Assembly (NCBI GenBank): GCA_016839165.1
Contig: CP069300.1
Span: 4,836,001 to 4,900,000 of the forward strand
DNA: 64,000 bases
Source of the DNA: Bradyrhizobium sp. PSBB068
Lineage (GTDB): Bacteria > Pseudomonadota > Alphaproteobacteria > Rhizobiales > Xanthobacteraceae
Reading direction: 5' to 3'
The notes below the pieces were generated by a model. It did not search any database. It was given only the letters and a program-made list of their open reading frames with translations, and was not told where the DNA came from. A program made the position numbers and the translations under genes. The number at the start of each line of letters is the position of its first letter. Within the stretch, counting starts at the first letter, position 1. Below, piece by piece: positions 30,119-39,160 of this stretch.

Positions 30119-30285
30119 GTGTTTCTTCCCTATCTATTTGTTCGGCTTGGCAAAAGCTACGAAGCGGCGGGTGCGGTCATTGTGCCGAGAAAAGAAGTGA
30201 GTTCAAGCCGCCGAACCGTCGCATGGCGTATGACTTTGGAATGAGGAACGTGAGCGGACCGAGTCTCACAGCCGGCCGCATACAC

Positions 30286-30415
30286 CATCGTCGTCCCGGC
30301 GAAGGCCGGGACCCATACGCCGCGGCGGATGTTGTAGATGGGACTCGTCGTTCCACCATCAGACAACAATCACCATCTGTGGTTATGGGGCCCGGCCTTC
30401 GCCGGGACGACGATG
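30286..30415. repeat. Intergenic inverted repeat, 32-bp arms (Bradyrhizobium-type palindromic element)
   Basis: Left arm 30286-30317 and right arm 30384-30415 are reverse complements with one mismatch, separated by 66 bp. Each arm itself contains the small palindrome TCCCGGCGAAGGCCGGGA (7-bp stem, 4-base loop). It lies in the 386-bp gap between tctC and the crotonase gene. Elements with this GTCCCGGCGAAGGCCGGGAC core are familiar from Bradyrhizobium and Rhodopseudomonas intergenic DNA. The rest of the gap holds no gene I can support. Confidence 0.8.
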
Positions 30416-30442
30416 AGGACGGTTCACGATGCCAACACGCGG

Positions 30443-30465
30443 TGTCATCGCCCGGGGCGATGACA
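30443..30465 (-). terminator. Strong hairpin downstream of the crotonase gene
   Basis: TGTCATCGCC, loop CGG, GGCGATGACA: a perfect 10-bp stem with a 3-base loop 40 bp past the stop of the gene at 30505. There is no U-tract, so it may be a terminator, an mRNA-stabilising structure or another REP-type repeat. Confidence 0.4.
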
Positions 30466-30504
30466 GTTGTGGCTGGGATGAAGAGCGGAGCGGAGACGCC
30501 GCCG

Positions 30505-31302
30505 CTACTTGCCCTTGAAGTTGGGCGCACGCTTGTTGAGGAAGGCGTCCATGCCCTCGCGGAAATCCTCGCTCATATAGGCGCGCAGGATCAGGTCCTC
30601 GCCCTCGTCGCGCGACAGCGTGCGGCGGATGCGGCGGACCGCTTCCTTGGTCACCTCGAGCGTGATCGGCGCATGGCCGGCGACCAGCTTCGCGGTCTCA
30701 TCGGCGCGGCGCTGCAAGGTCTCGACATCGGGGACGACCTCATTCAACAGCCCGAGTGCCAGCGCTTCCGGCGCCTCGACGAGGCGCGCCTTGAAGATCA
30801 GGTCCTTGGTCCGCGCCGGACCGATCAGCGACACCAGCCGCGAGATGTTGGACATCGAGAGGCAGTTGCCGAGCGTGCGCGCGATCGGGAAGCCGATCCG
30901 GGTCGCCTCGGTGCCGATGCGGATGTCGCAGCAGGCGGCGATCCCGGCGCCGCCGCCGGTGCAGGCACCGGCGATCGCGGCGATCACAGGCACGCGGCAC
31001 TGTTCGAGTGTACCCAGCACGCGGTCGATCCGTGCCTCGTAATCCAGCGCGTCCTGCGCGGTCTTGAACGCGCGGAACTGGGAGATGTCGGTGCCCGAGG
31101 CGAACGCCTTGTCGCCGGCGCCGGTCAGGATCAGCGCCTTGATGGAGTGATCCTGATTGATGTTCTCGCAGATCGAGGCCATCTGCTCATACATCGCAAA
31201 GGTCAGCGCATTGCGCGCCTGCGGCCGGTTGAAGGTGATGCGCGCAATCCCGTCCTCGACGGAATAGATCAGGTCTTCGGTCGAAGTGACGGGCGCGTTC
31301 AT
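30505..31302 (-). CDS. Enoyl-CoA hydratase/isomerase family protein (crotonase)
   Basis: A 265-residue crotonase. ARNALTFAMYEQM and the oxyanion-hole segments ASGTDISQF and AIAGACTGGGAGIAACCDIR are clear. In the position where classical enoyl-CoA hydratases carry the second catalytic glutamate, the sequence reads GFPIARTLGNCLS with no acidic residue, so hydration chemistry should not be assumed; other crotonase reactions are possible. ATG 31302 with AGAGCGAGAC upstream. It lies 49 bp behind the aminotransferase gene and may be co-transcribed with it. Confidence 0.85.
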   Translation of the reverse strand: MNAPVTSTEDLIYSVEDGIARITFNRPQARNALTFAMYEQMASICENINQDHSIKALILTGAGDKAFASGTDISQFRAFKTAQDALDYEARIDRVLGTLEQCRVPVIAAIAGACTGGGAGIAACCDIRIGTEATRIGFPIARTLGNCLSMSNISRLVSLIGPARTKDLIFKARLVEAPEALALGLLNEVVPDVETLQRRADETAKLVAGHAPITLEVTKEAVRRIRRTLSRDEGEDLILRAYMSEDFREGMDAFLNKRAPNFKGK

Positions 31303-31351
31303 GTCTCGCTCTTTCTGTTCGTTACGATTTGATTTTGAGACCAAGGCCCTC

Positions 31352-32545
31352 TCAAGCGACTTTCGACGCCTGCGCGGCGTCGCGTCCCTTGAGGACGTCC
31401 ATCGCCGCCAGCACACCGCCGCTGCGATGCGGCACCTTGGCGAGATCAAGACCCATCTCGACGCCCGACAGCGTGCCCATCAGCATCAGGTCGTTGAAGT
31501 GACCGATATGGCCGATCCGGAACACCTTGCCCTTGACCTTGTTGAGGCCGGTGCCGAGCGACATGTCGAAATTATCCAGCACGACCTTGCGGAAATGGTC
31601 GGCGTCGTGGCCGTCAGGCACCCGCACTGCCGTCAACGCCGGCGAATGCGCGCCCTGCTCCTGGCACTGCGTCTCCAGGCCCCAGACCTTGATCGCGGCG
31701 CGGGTCGCTTCGCTGTGGCGCTTGTGGCGGGCGAACACGTTCTCAAGCCCCTCCTCCTCCAGCATCTTCACGGCCTCGCGCAGGCCGAACAGCAGGTTGG
31801 TCGCGGGCGTATACGGCCAGGTGCCGGCCTTGTTGATGTTGATGACCTCCTGCCAATCCCAGTAGGAGCGCATGCCCGGGTTGGCCTTGGCCACCGCGAG
31901 CGCCTTCTCCGACACGGCGTTGAAACCGAGGCCGGGCGGCAGCATCAGCCCCTTCTGCGAGCCGGCGATCGAGACGTCGATACCCCAGGCATCATGCTCA
32001 TATTCCAGCGAGCCGAGACCGGAGATGGTGTCGACCATCAAGAGCGCCGGGTGCTTCAGGGTGTCGAGGATCTTGCGCACGTTGAGCGGATAGGTGACGC
32101 AGGCGGTCGAGGTCTCGTTATGGACCACGCAGACGGCCTTGATCTTGTGCGCCTTGTCGGCGGCGAGCCGCGCCTCAATCTGCTCGAGGTCGGCGCCGTG
32201 GCGCCAGTCGCCCGGAACGAAGTCGACGTCGAGTTTGAACTTGTCGGCGATGCCGTGCCACAGCACCGCGAACTGACCGGTCTCGCACATCAGTACCTTG
32301 TCGCCGGGCTGCAGGGTGTTGACGATCGCGGCTTCCCAGGCGCCGGTCCCCGACGAGGGGTAGATGATCACGGGCTGCTTGGTGCGGAACACACGCTGCA
32401 TCGCCGACATCACGGCAAAGCCGATCTCGGCGAATTCGGCACCGCGGTGATCCATGGTCGGCATGTCCATCGCCCGCAGCACCCGGTCCGGCACGTTGGT
32501 CGGTCCCGGAATCTGCAGAAAATGCCTTCCAGTATGCACGGTCAT
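31352..32545 (-). CDS. Serine/alanine-glyoxylate-type aminotransferase (class V), copy 1
   Basis: A 397-residue class V PLP enzyme. HFLQIPGPTNVPDRVLRAM is the standard opening, YPSSGTGAWEAAIVNTL binds the cofactor phosphate, VVHNETSTA and DTISGLGSLEYE position the ring, and the Schiff-base Lys is in SIAGSQKGLMLPPG near residue 200. The closest functional group is serine-glyoxylate aminotransferase (SgaA), which makes glycine and hydroxypyruvate. ATG 32545 with a GGAAGGAC upstream. A second copy follows on the other side of the MFS gene. Confidence 0.9.
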   Translation of the reverse strand: MTVHTGRHFLQIPGPTNVPDRVLRAMDMPTMDHRGAEFAEIGFAVMSAMQRVFRTKQPVIIYPSSGTGAWEAAIVNTLQPGDKVLMCETGQFAVLWHGIADKFKLDVDFVPGDWRHGADLEQIEARLAADKAHKIKAVCVVHNETSTACVTYPLNVRKILDTLKHPALLMVDTISGLGSLEYEHDAWGIDVSIAGSQKGLMLPPGLGFNAVSEKALAVAKANPGMRSYWDWQEVININKAGTWPYTPATNLLFGLREAVKMLEEEGLENVFARHKRHSEATRAAIKVWGLETQCQEQGAHSPALTAVRVPDGHDADHFRKVVLDNFDMSLGTGLNKVKGKVFRIGHIGHFNDLMLMGTLSGVEMGLDLAKVPHRSGGVLAAMDVLKGRDAAQASKVA

Positions 32546-32674
32546 AAGCGTCCTTCCCGGTCTTGTCTTGGTCGTGATGAGCCGCTCGCATATCACTATT
32601 CGCCGGGTTTGTCCTCGGCCGGGCGGGGGGCCGTCATGCATATCTGACGGCGCTCCACCCGCACCGGCAGCCGC

Positions 32675-33958
32675 TCACCCGGCGGCCACCACCTTGCCCG
32701 CCGTCACCCCTCCGCCCGTCTCCTCGAACGGCCGCTCCGGGTGCATCAGGAACGCCGAGAAGCCGCCGAGCAGCAACAGGCCCATCGACATCAGGAACGG
32801 CAGGTACCAGTTCCCGGTGGCGTCGATGACGAAGCCGGCGACCAGCGGCGAGACGATGGCGGCGAAGGCCGAGCCGGTGTTCATGATCCCCGCGGCGGTG
32901 CCGGAATATTTCGGCGCGATGTCCATCGGGATCGACCACATCGGGCCGATCACCAGCTCGGCGCAGAAGAAGCCGGCCGACAGGCAGAGCGCGACCAGCG
33001 TGATGTCGTGGACGAACAGGATCGGCATCAGCGACAGCAGCGCTCCGGCGAAGCCGACGACCGTCACGCTGAGCCGCGCCAGCCGCAGATTGCCCGTGCG
33101 CTCGAGGATGCGGTCGGAGATGACGCCGCCGATGCTGTCGCCGATCACGCCGGCGAAGAACACGCCGGAGGCGAACAGCGCCGAGTTCTTCAGATCGAGG
33201 CTGTAGTTGTTCTTGAAGAACAGCGGCAGCCAGTTGAGGTAGAGCCACAGGCACCAGCCGTAGCAGAAATAGGTCAGCGTCACCGGCCACATCCGCTGCA
33301 GCAGCGGTCCCCACGGCACTTTCGGCCGCTCGCCTTTCGGCCGCGGCGGCAAGGTCGCAAGCTCGGCCTCGGTGATGGAGCGATGGTCCTTCGGCTCGTT
33401 GCGGAAGTACCAAACCCACACAATCCCCCACAGCAGGCTGACGATACCAAGCACCACGAATGCGCCGCGCCAGGTCAGCCAGAGGATGAGAAGCGCGACG
33501 GCCGGCGGGGTCACCGCATTGCCGAGCCGCGCAAACGAATGTGTCAAGCCTTGCGCGAAGCCGCGGCGGTTCGCCGGCGTCCAGTACTGCATGGCGCGCG
33601 TCGCGGTGGGAAACGTCGCGCCTTCGCCGAACCCGAGCGCGAACCGCGCGACGAACAGCGCCACGAGACCATGGACGAAGCCGGTCATGATGGTCGCCGC
33701 AGCCCAGATCATGCCGCACCAGAACAGGGTCTGGCGCGGCCCGAAGCGATCGCCGACCCAGCCGCCGATCACCTGGAACAGCAGGTACGGATAGGCGAAT
33801 GCCGAGAACACCAGGCCGAGCTCGGTGTTGGACAGGCCGAGCTCCTTCTGGATCTCGCCGGCCGCGGTGCCGATGTTCACGCGGTCGACATAGGTGATGA
33901 AATACATCACGCAGAGCATGGCCAACACGACATGGGTGGCCTTGAACCGAAGCCTCAT
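32675..33958 (-). CDS. MFS transporter, anion:cation symporter (ACS) family
   Basis: A 427-residue 12-segment permease. YVDRVNIGTAAGEIQKELGL after the first segment, WVGDRFGPRQTLFWCGM between segments 2 and 3, and FARFALGFGEGATFPTATRA around segment 4 (partly quoted as GFGEGATFPTATRA) are the signatures of the ACS family, which carries organic anions such as tartrate, glucarate, galactonate and hydroxyacids. GGGAGGGGAT directly precedes ATG 33958. It lies between two aminotransferase paralogues and probably imports the hydroxyacid or amino-donor used by this module. Confidence 0.88.
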   Translation of the reverse strand: MRLRFKATHVVLAMLCVMYFITYVDRVNIGTAAGEIQKELGLSNTELGLVFSAFAYPYLLFQVIGGWVGDRFGPRQTLFWCGMIWAAATIMTGFVHGLVALFVARFALGFGEGATFPTATRAMQYWTPANRRGFAQGLTHSFARLGNAVTPPAVALLILWLTWRGAFVVLGIVSLLWGIVWVWYFRNEPKDHRSITEAELATLPPRPKGERPKVPWGPLLQRMWPVTLTYFCYGWCLWLYLNWLPLFFKNNYSLDLKNSALFASGVFFAGVIGDSIGGVISDRILERTGNLRLARLSVTVVGFAGALLSLMPILFVHDITLVALCLSAGFFCAELVIGPMWSIPMDIAPKYSGTAAGIMNTGSAFAAIVSPLVAGFVIDATGNWYLPFLMSMGLLLLGGFSAFLMHPERPFEETGGGVTAGKVVAAG

Positions 33959-33996
33959 ATCCCCTCCCTGGTCTGCGATTTTGGTTGTTGGTGTCG

Positions 33997-35199
33997 CTAG
34001 GTGCCGACGACTTTCAGGTGTGACGACGCATTGCGCTGGTCGCGCTGCTCGAGCAGCTTCATCGCCACCGCGACGCCGCCCGCGCGATGCGGCACACCGG
34101 CGACCGACAATCCCATCTCGACGCCGGTGAGCGCGCCAAGCAGCGTCAGCTCGTTGCATTCGCCGAGATGACCGATGCGAAAGACCTTGCCGGCGACCTT
34201 CGACAGGCCGGAGCCGAGCGACATGTTGAAATTGTCCAGCACGACCTTGCGGAACTGGTCCGCGTCATGGCCGGGCGGCATCAACACCGCGGTCAGCACC
34301 GGCGAGAACTCGGCCGGCTCCTGGCACAACACCTCGAGTCCCCAATGATTGACGGCGGCACGCGTCGCCGCGGCCAGCCGCTGATGGCGCGCGAACACAT
34401 TGTCGAGCCCCTCCTCCAGCAGCATCGCGATCGCCTCGCGCAGCCCGTAGAGCAGGTTCGTCGCCGGCGTATAGGGGAAGAAGCCGTTGGCATTCGGCTT
34501 CAGCATCTCCTCCCAATCGAAATAGGAGCGCGGCATCTTGTTGCTACGCGACGCGGCGCGGGCCTTTTCCGAGATCGCATTGAAGCCGAGGCCGGGCGGC
34601 AACATAAAGCCCTTCTGCGAGCAGCTGACGCTGACATCGACCTTCCACTCGTCGTGCCGGTAGTCGACCGAGCCCAGCGACGAGATGGTGTCGACCATCA
34701 AGAGCGCCGGATGCGCGGTGCGGTCGATGGCGGCACGGATATCGGCGATCCGGCTGGTCGCGCCGGTCGAGGTTTCGTTGTGGACGACCATCACCGCCTT
34801 GATGCTGTGCGCGGTGTCCGCGGCAAGTTTTGTTTCGATCTGGGCGGGATCGGCGCCGCGGCGCCAGTCACCGGGAACGAAGTCGACCTCGATGCCGAAG
34901 CGGCCGGCGAGTTGCCGCCACAGGGTGGCGAAGTGGCCGGTCTCGACCATCAGGACCTTGTCGCCGGGCGACAAGGTGTTGACGATCGCAGCTTCCCATG
35001 CGCCGGTCCCCGACGACGGGAAGATCACCACCGGCCCTGCGGTCTGGAAGATCCTGGCGCTGCCCTCGAGCACGGTGCGGCCGAGCTCGCCGAACTCGGC
35101 GCTGCGGTGGTCGATGACGGGCATGTCCATCGCGCGAAGAATGCGATCCGGAACCGGGCTCGGCCCTGGAATCTGCAGAAAATGGCGCCCTTGATGCAT
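33997..35199 (-). CDS. Serine/alanine-glyoxylate-type aminotransferase (class V), copy 2
   Basis: A 400-residue paralogue of the gene at 31352, sharing HFLQIPGPSPVPDRILRAMD, FPSSGTGAWEAAIVNTL, DTISSLGSVDYRHDEW and the PLP-lysine motif SCSQKGFMLPPG near residue 197. GGGAGGTTCTG precedes ATG 35199. It is divergent from the GntR gene and is the first gene of the aminotransferase-MFS-aminotransferase set, so it is the most likely target of that regulator. Differences in the substrate-facing segments suggest a different amino donor from copy 1. Confidence 0.9.
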   Translation of the reverse strand: MHQGRHFLQIPGPSPVPDRILRAMDMPVIDHRSAEFGELGRTVLEGSARIFQTAGPVVIFPSSGTGAWEAAIVNTLSPGDKVLMVETGHFATLWRQLAGRFGIEVDFVPGDWRRGADPAQIETKLAADTAHSIKAVMVVHNETSTGATSRIADIRAAIDRTAHPALLMVDTISSLGSVDYRHDEWKVDVSVSCSQKGFMLPPGLGFNAISEKARAASRSNKMPRSYFDWEEMLKPNANGFFPYTPATNLLYGLREAIAMLLEEGLDNVFARHQRLAAATRAAVNHWGLEVLCQEPAEFSPVLTAVLMPPGHDADQFRKVVLDNFNMSLGSGLSKVAGKVFRIGHLGECNELTLLGALTGVEMGLSVAGVPHRAGGVAVAMKLLEQRDQRNASSHLKVVGT

Positions 35200-35238
35200 C
35201 AGAACCTCCCAATCGCCGGATGTCGGCCGTTCTGCAAC

Positions 35239-35252
35239 CATTTTGCATTCAT
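35239..35252. promoter_or_regulatory. Candidate GntR operator, copy 1 (CATTTTGCATTCAT)
   Basis: This 14-mer lies in the A/T-rich divergent region between aminotransferase 2 and the GntR gene, and is repeated exactly at 36091-36104 upstream of the dehydrogenase. TTGTATTTTCAA (35256-35267) close by has a related TTG-AT...CAA pattern. FCD-type GntR proteins often bind TTG-rich A/T palindromes of this size. Confidence 0.45.
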
Positions 35253-35330
35253 TTTTTGTATTTTCAATCCCATTTTGGTATTCTATTGAGCGCATCGACG
35301 CGACCACGACGGCAAACTATTGTTCAGAAT

Positions 35331-36083
35331 ATGAAATCTGCGATTCCCGAAACCGGGGTTCCGATCACCCCACCCGCCGCCGGCAACGGCAGCGACCGCC
35401 AGGAGGCCTCGCTGCACGGCGAGATCCTGCTGCGGCTGCGCGACTACGTGGTGGAAGGCAACATTCCCGACGGCGCCCGCGTTCCGGAACGCCAGCTCTG
35501 CGAAATGCTCGGGATCTCCAGGACGCCGCTGCGCGAGGCACTCAAGGTGCTGGCCGCCGAAGGCCTGATCGAGCTGTTGCCCAATCGCGGCGCGCGGGTG
35601 CGCCAACTCAGCCAGCGCGACCTCGAGGAATTGTTCGACGTGATGGCCGGGCTGGAGAGCCTCGCCGGACGACTGGCCTGCGAGGCCATCACGGACGAGG
35701 AAATCGCTGCGATCGAGCGGCTGCACTACGAGATGTACGGCCACTATCTGCACCGCGATATGCACGGCTATTTCCAGACCAACCAGCAGATCCACGAGAG
35801 CATCGTTGCGGCTGCGCGCAACGCGACGCTGAAGACGACCTACGCCAACTTCGCCGGCCGGATCCGCCGCGTGCGCTATTCGGCCAATTTCGCCCGCAAG
35901 CGGCAACGCTGGGCCGAGGCGATGCGCGAGCACGAGGCGATCCTTGACGCGCTGCGCCGCCGCGCCGGCAGCGAGCTCAGCGACATCCTGTTCCAGCACC
36001 TGCGCAACAAGCGGGGCGCCGCCATCGAGCACCTCGCGGAGGGGCACGACAGCGCCCCTGGGGAAGCGCCTCAAGGCAGCTAG
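35331..36083 (+). CDS. GntR-family regulator, FadR subfamily (FCD domain)
   Basis: A 250-residue regulator. The wHTH covers residues ~28-95 with VPERQLCEMLGISRTPLREAL as recognition region (partly: LCEMLGISRTPLREAL), followed by the wing LIELLPNRGARVRQL. The FCD domain (DLEELFDVMAGLESLAGRLA to the HLRNKRG end) has HESI and REHEAIL histidines that commonly hold a metal in ligand binding. ATG 35331 is used because the family begins a few residues before the wHTH; upstream frame is not conserved. It sits between the aminotransferase set and the dehydrogenase, so it likely senses a hydroxyacid and controls both directions. Confidence 0.9.
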   Translation: MKSAIPETGVPITPPAAGNGSDRQEASLHGEILLRLRDYVVEGNIPDGARVPERQLCEMLGISRTPLREALKVLAAEGLIELLPNRGARVRQLSQRDLEELFDVMAGLESLAGRLACEAITDEEIAAIERLHYEMYGHYLHRDMHGYFQTNQQIHESIVAAARNATLKTTYANFAGRIRRVRYSANFARKRQRWAEAMREHEAILDALRRRAGSELSDILFQHLRNKRGAAIEHLAEGHDSAPGEAPQGS

Positions 36084-36090
36084 CCTTGCT

Positions 36091-36104
36091 CATTTTGCAT
36101 TCAT
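36091..36104. promoter_or_regulatory. Candidate GntR operator, copy 2 (CATTTTGCATTCAT)
   Basis: Exact repeat of 35239-35252, located 7 bp after the GntR stop and ahead of the dehydrogenase gene. Here the flanks extend it to ATTTTGCATTCATAAT, in which 12 of 16 positions obey dyad symmetry. Confidence 0.5.
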
Positions 36105-36181
36105 AATGTAACTCTGATCTCAACTGAATGAATAATCCATGGGCAACATTTGGTTGCGCCATGGATCACATTGGATCCGGG

Positions 36182-39160
36182 ATGAAGAACGCCTCATCGC
36201 TCGAACAGCGCCTGCGGTCCGACCTGACCGGGGACGTCTTTTTCGATGCCTTCAACCGCGGCCGCTATGCGACCGACGCCTCGTTCTACCAGATCATGCC
36301 GGCCGGCGTGGTGGTGCCGCGAACCGTCGACGAGGCGCTGCGCACGCTTGCGATCGTCCGCGACGCCGGGCGGATCGTGACCCCGCGCGGCGGCGGCACC
36401 TCGCAATGCGGCCAGACCGTCAATGACGGCATCGTGGTCGACCTGTCGAAGCATCTGAACAAGATCATCTCGCTCGACGTCGAGAACCGGACCTGCGTGG
36501 TCGAGCCCGGCATCGTGCTCGACGATCTCAACCGTCAGCTCAGGAAGCACGGGCTGTGGTTTCCGGTCGACGTCTCGACCGCGTCGCGCGCCACCATCGG
36601 CGGCATGGCCGGCAACAATTCCTGCGGCGGCCGCTCGTTGCGCTACGGCACCATGCGCGACAACACGCTGTCCATGGATGCGGCGCTTGCCGACGGCACG
36701 CTGCTGCATTTCGGCGAAGTGCCGCGCGACCTGACCCGGGTCAATGCGTCCGACAGCGGCTTGAGGCTGTTCCGCGACATGCTCGATCTCGGCGAGCGCG
36801 AGGCGCTCGAGATCTCGGATAAATTCCCCAAGGTGCAGCGCCGCGTCGGCGGCTATAACCTCGATGCGCTGGTGCCGCGCAACACGCCGAACAATCTGGC
36901 GCATCTGTTGGTCGGGTCGGAAGGCACCCTCGCCTTCACGACGCAGGTCGAGTTGAAGCTGTGGCCCGTGATCCGCAACAAGGTGCTCGGCGTCTGCCAT
37001 TTCGGCAGCTTCTACGAGGCGATGGACGCGGCCCAGCATCTGGTCAAGCTGCGGCCGATCGCAGTGGAGCTGGTCGACCGCACCATGATCGCGCTGGGGC
37101 GCGAGATCGCGATGTTCCAGCCGATCATCTCGGCGGCGGTGCGCGGCGATCCCGACGCGATCCTGGTGGTCGAGTTCGCCGAGGAAGATCAGGCCGACAA
37201 TCTCGCCCGCCTCAGGCAGCTCGGCGAGTTGATGGGCGATCTCGGCTTCGGCTGGGACAAGCCGCAGCGCAAATGGGGCGGCGTGGTCGAGATAACAGAG
37301 CCCGCGCTGCAGACCGGCATCGCCGATTTCCGCGCCGCCGGCCTCAACGTCATGATGTCGATGAAGCAGGAAGGCAAGCCGGTCTCGTTCGTCGAGGATT
37401 GCGCGGTGCCGCTGCCGCACCTCGCCGACTACACCGAACGGCTCAATGCCGTCTTCGCGAAGCACGGCACCCGCGGCACGATGTATGCGCACGCCTCCGA
37501 GGGCTGCCTGCATGTGCGCCCGGTGCTCAATCTCAAGCTCGAGAAGGACGTCAAGGCAATGCGCGCCATTGCCGAGGAAGCCTTCGCGATGGTGCGCGAA
37601 TACAAGGGCTCGCATTCCGGCGAGCATGGCGACGGCCTGGTGCGCTCGGAATTCCACGAGACCATGTTCGGCGCGCGCATCGTCGCCGATTTCCGCGAGG
37701 TCAAGCAGCGCTTCGATCCGACCAACACGCTCAACCCCGGCAAGATCGTCGATCCGCCCAAAATGGACGACCGATCGCTGTTTCGCTACTCGCCGGACTA
37801 TCGCGTCGGCGAATTGAAGACGGTGCTCGACTGGTCGGCCTATCCCGGCGCCGGCGGCGGTTTCCAGGGCGCGGTCGAGATGTGCAACAACAACGGCGCC
37901 TGCCGCAAGCTCGAAGGCGGCGTGATGTGCCCGTCCTATCGCGCGACCCGCAACGAGAAGGACGTCACCCGCGGCCGCGCCAATACGCTGCGGCTGGCGA
38001 TCTCCGGCCAGTTGGGTGCGGACGCGCTTTCCTCCGACGAGATGATGGACACGCTGAAACTCTGCGTCTCCTGCAAGGCCTGCCGCCACGAGTGCCCGAC
38101 CGGCGTCGACATGGCCAAGATGAAGATCGAGGTGCTGGCGGCACGCGCCGCGACCCACGGCCTGTCGGTACGCGACCGGCTGGTCGGGTATCTGCCGCGC
38201 TACCTCGATCTCGCCTCGCGCTTCGCCCCGATCGCGAACTGGCGCAACAGAAGCCCGTTGCTGCGCACGTTGTTTGAGACGCTCGCCGGCATCAGCGCCA
38301 AACGGGCGCTGCCGGCGTTTCGCAGCGATACGTTCCGCTCTGACGCCGAGGTGCTCGGCGCGCCTGATGGCCGCGAAGTGGTGCTGTTCGCTGATACGTT
38401 CAACCGCGGTTACGAGCGGGAGAATCTCGACGCGGCGATCGAGGTGCTGGTCGCCGGCGGCTATCGCGTGCATCTGCCGAAGCCATCGGACGGCGGCCGG
38501 CCGCCCTGCTGCGGACGGACGTTCCTGTCGGCTGGACTGGTCGATCAGGCCCGCACCGAGCTCGACCGGCTGGTTGCGACCTACGCGCCGTTCGCAGCGC
38601 GCGGCGTGCCGATCATCGGCCTCGAGCCGAGCTGCCTGCTGACCCTGCGCGACGAGCTGCTGTCGCTGCGTTCCGATGACACCGCCAAGAGCGTCAGCGC
38701 GCACGCTTTGCTGTTCGAGGAATTCCTGGTGCGCGAGGCCGAGGCTGGACGCCTCGTGCTGCCGCTCGGCGCCGTTGCTGCAAAGGCGGTCGTGCACGGG
38801 CATTGCCATCAAAAGTCCTTTGGCGCGTTCAAGCCGGTGGAGAAGGTGCTGCGCCTCGTGCCTGGCCTCGAGGTCAAGACCATCGAGTCGAGCTGCTGCG
38901 GCATGGCCGGCGCGTTCGGCTACGGCGCGGACACCTATCAGGCCTCGATCGAGATGGCCGAGCTGTCGCTGCTCCCAGCGGTGCGCAGCGCCGATCAGGA
39001 CACGCTGATCGTGGCCGACGGCACCTCCTGCCGGCACCAGATCAAGGACGGCAGCGGCCGCACGCCGCTGCATGTCGCCAGCGTATTGGCGATCAGCCTG
39101 AAACGTGCGAAGTCGAATTCCAGCAGATCATTACCGACAAAGGAACAGGCCCATGGCTGA
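36182..39160 (+). CDS. FAD-linked 2-hydroxyacid dehydrogenase fused to 4Fe-4S and CCG domains (YdiJ/GlcD-GlcF-like)
   Basis: A respiratory flavoprotein of about 992 residues. In order: an FAD-binding PCMH domain (IVTPRGGGTSQCGQTVNDG, NNSCGGRSLRYGTMRDN), the FAD-oxidase C domain ending at GSHSGEHGDGLVRSEF and NPGKIVDPPKMD, a ferredoxin part with CVSCKACRHECP and an upstream CNNNGAC...CPSY, then two CCG-type segments (PPCCGRTFLSAG, SSCCGMAGAFGYG) with HGHCHQKS between. This is GlcD and GlcF in one chain, as in E. coli YdiJ (D-2-hydroxyglutarate dehydrogenase, ~1018 aa). Likely substrates are D-2-hydroxyacids such as D-lactate, glycolate or D-2-hydroxyglutarate. The start could also be ATG 36128 or 36161; 36182 best fits the family and has GGAT upstream. 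Confidence 0.9.
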   Translation: MKNASSLEQRLRSDLTGDVFFDAFNRGRYATDASFYQIMPAGVVVPRTVDEALRTLAIVRDAGRIVTPRGGGTSQCGQTVNDGIVVDLSKHLNKIISLDVENRTCVVEPGIVLDDLNRQLRKHGLWFPVDVSTASRATIGGMAGNNSCGGRSLRYGTMRDNTLSMDAALADGTLLHFGEVPRDLTRVNASDSGLRLFRDMLDLGEREALEISDKFPKVQRRVGGYNLDALVPRNTPNNLAHLLVGSEGTLAFTTQVELKLWPVIRNKVLGVCHFGSFYEAMDAAQHLVKLRPIAVELVDRTMIALGREIAMFQPIISAAVRGDPDAILVVEFAEEDQADNLARLRQLGELMGDLGFGWDKPQRKWGGVVEITEPALQTGIADFRAAGLNVMMSMKQEGKPVSFVEDCAVPLPHLADYTERLNAVFAKHGTRGTMYAHASEGCLHVRPVLNLKLEKDVKAMRAIAEEAFAMVREYKGSHSGEHGDGLVRSEFHETMFGARIVADFREVKQRFDPTNTLNPGKIVDPPKMDDRSLFRYSPDYRVGELKTVLDWSAYPGAGGGFQGAVEMCNNNGACRKLEGGVMCPSYRATRNEKDVTRGRANTLRLAISGQLGADALSSDEMMDTLKLCVSCKACRHECPTGVDMAKMKIEVLAARAATHGLSVRDRLVGYLPRYLDLASRFAPIANWRNRSPLLRTLFETLAGISAKRALPAFRSDTFRSDAEVLGAPDGREVVLFADTFNRGYERENLDAAIEVLVAGGYRVHLPKPSDGGRPPCCGRTFLSAGLVDQARTELDRLVATYAPFAARGVPIIGLEPSCLLTLRDELLSLRSDDTAKSVSAHALLFEEFLVREAEAGRLVLPLGAVAAKAVVHGHCHQKSFGAFKPVEKVLRLVPGLEVKTIESSCCGMAGAFGYGADTYQASIEMAELSLLPAVRSADQDTLIVADGTSCRHQIKDGSGRTPLHVASVLAISLKRAKSNSSRSLPTKEQAHG

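Noticed and set aside
36194..39073. A 959-codon open frame on the minus strand opposite the hydroxyacid dehydrogenase
   Set aside because: It is the antisense shadow of a high-G+C gene; the translation is low-complexity His/Arg/Ala-rich with no domain, whereas the plus strand has full FAD and Fe-S motifs.
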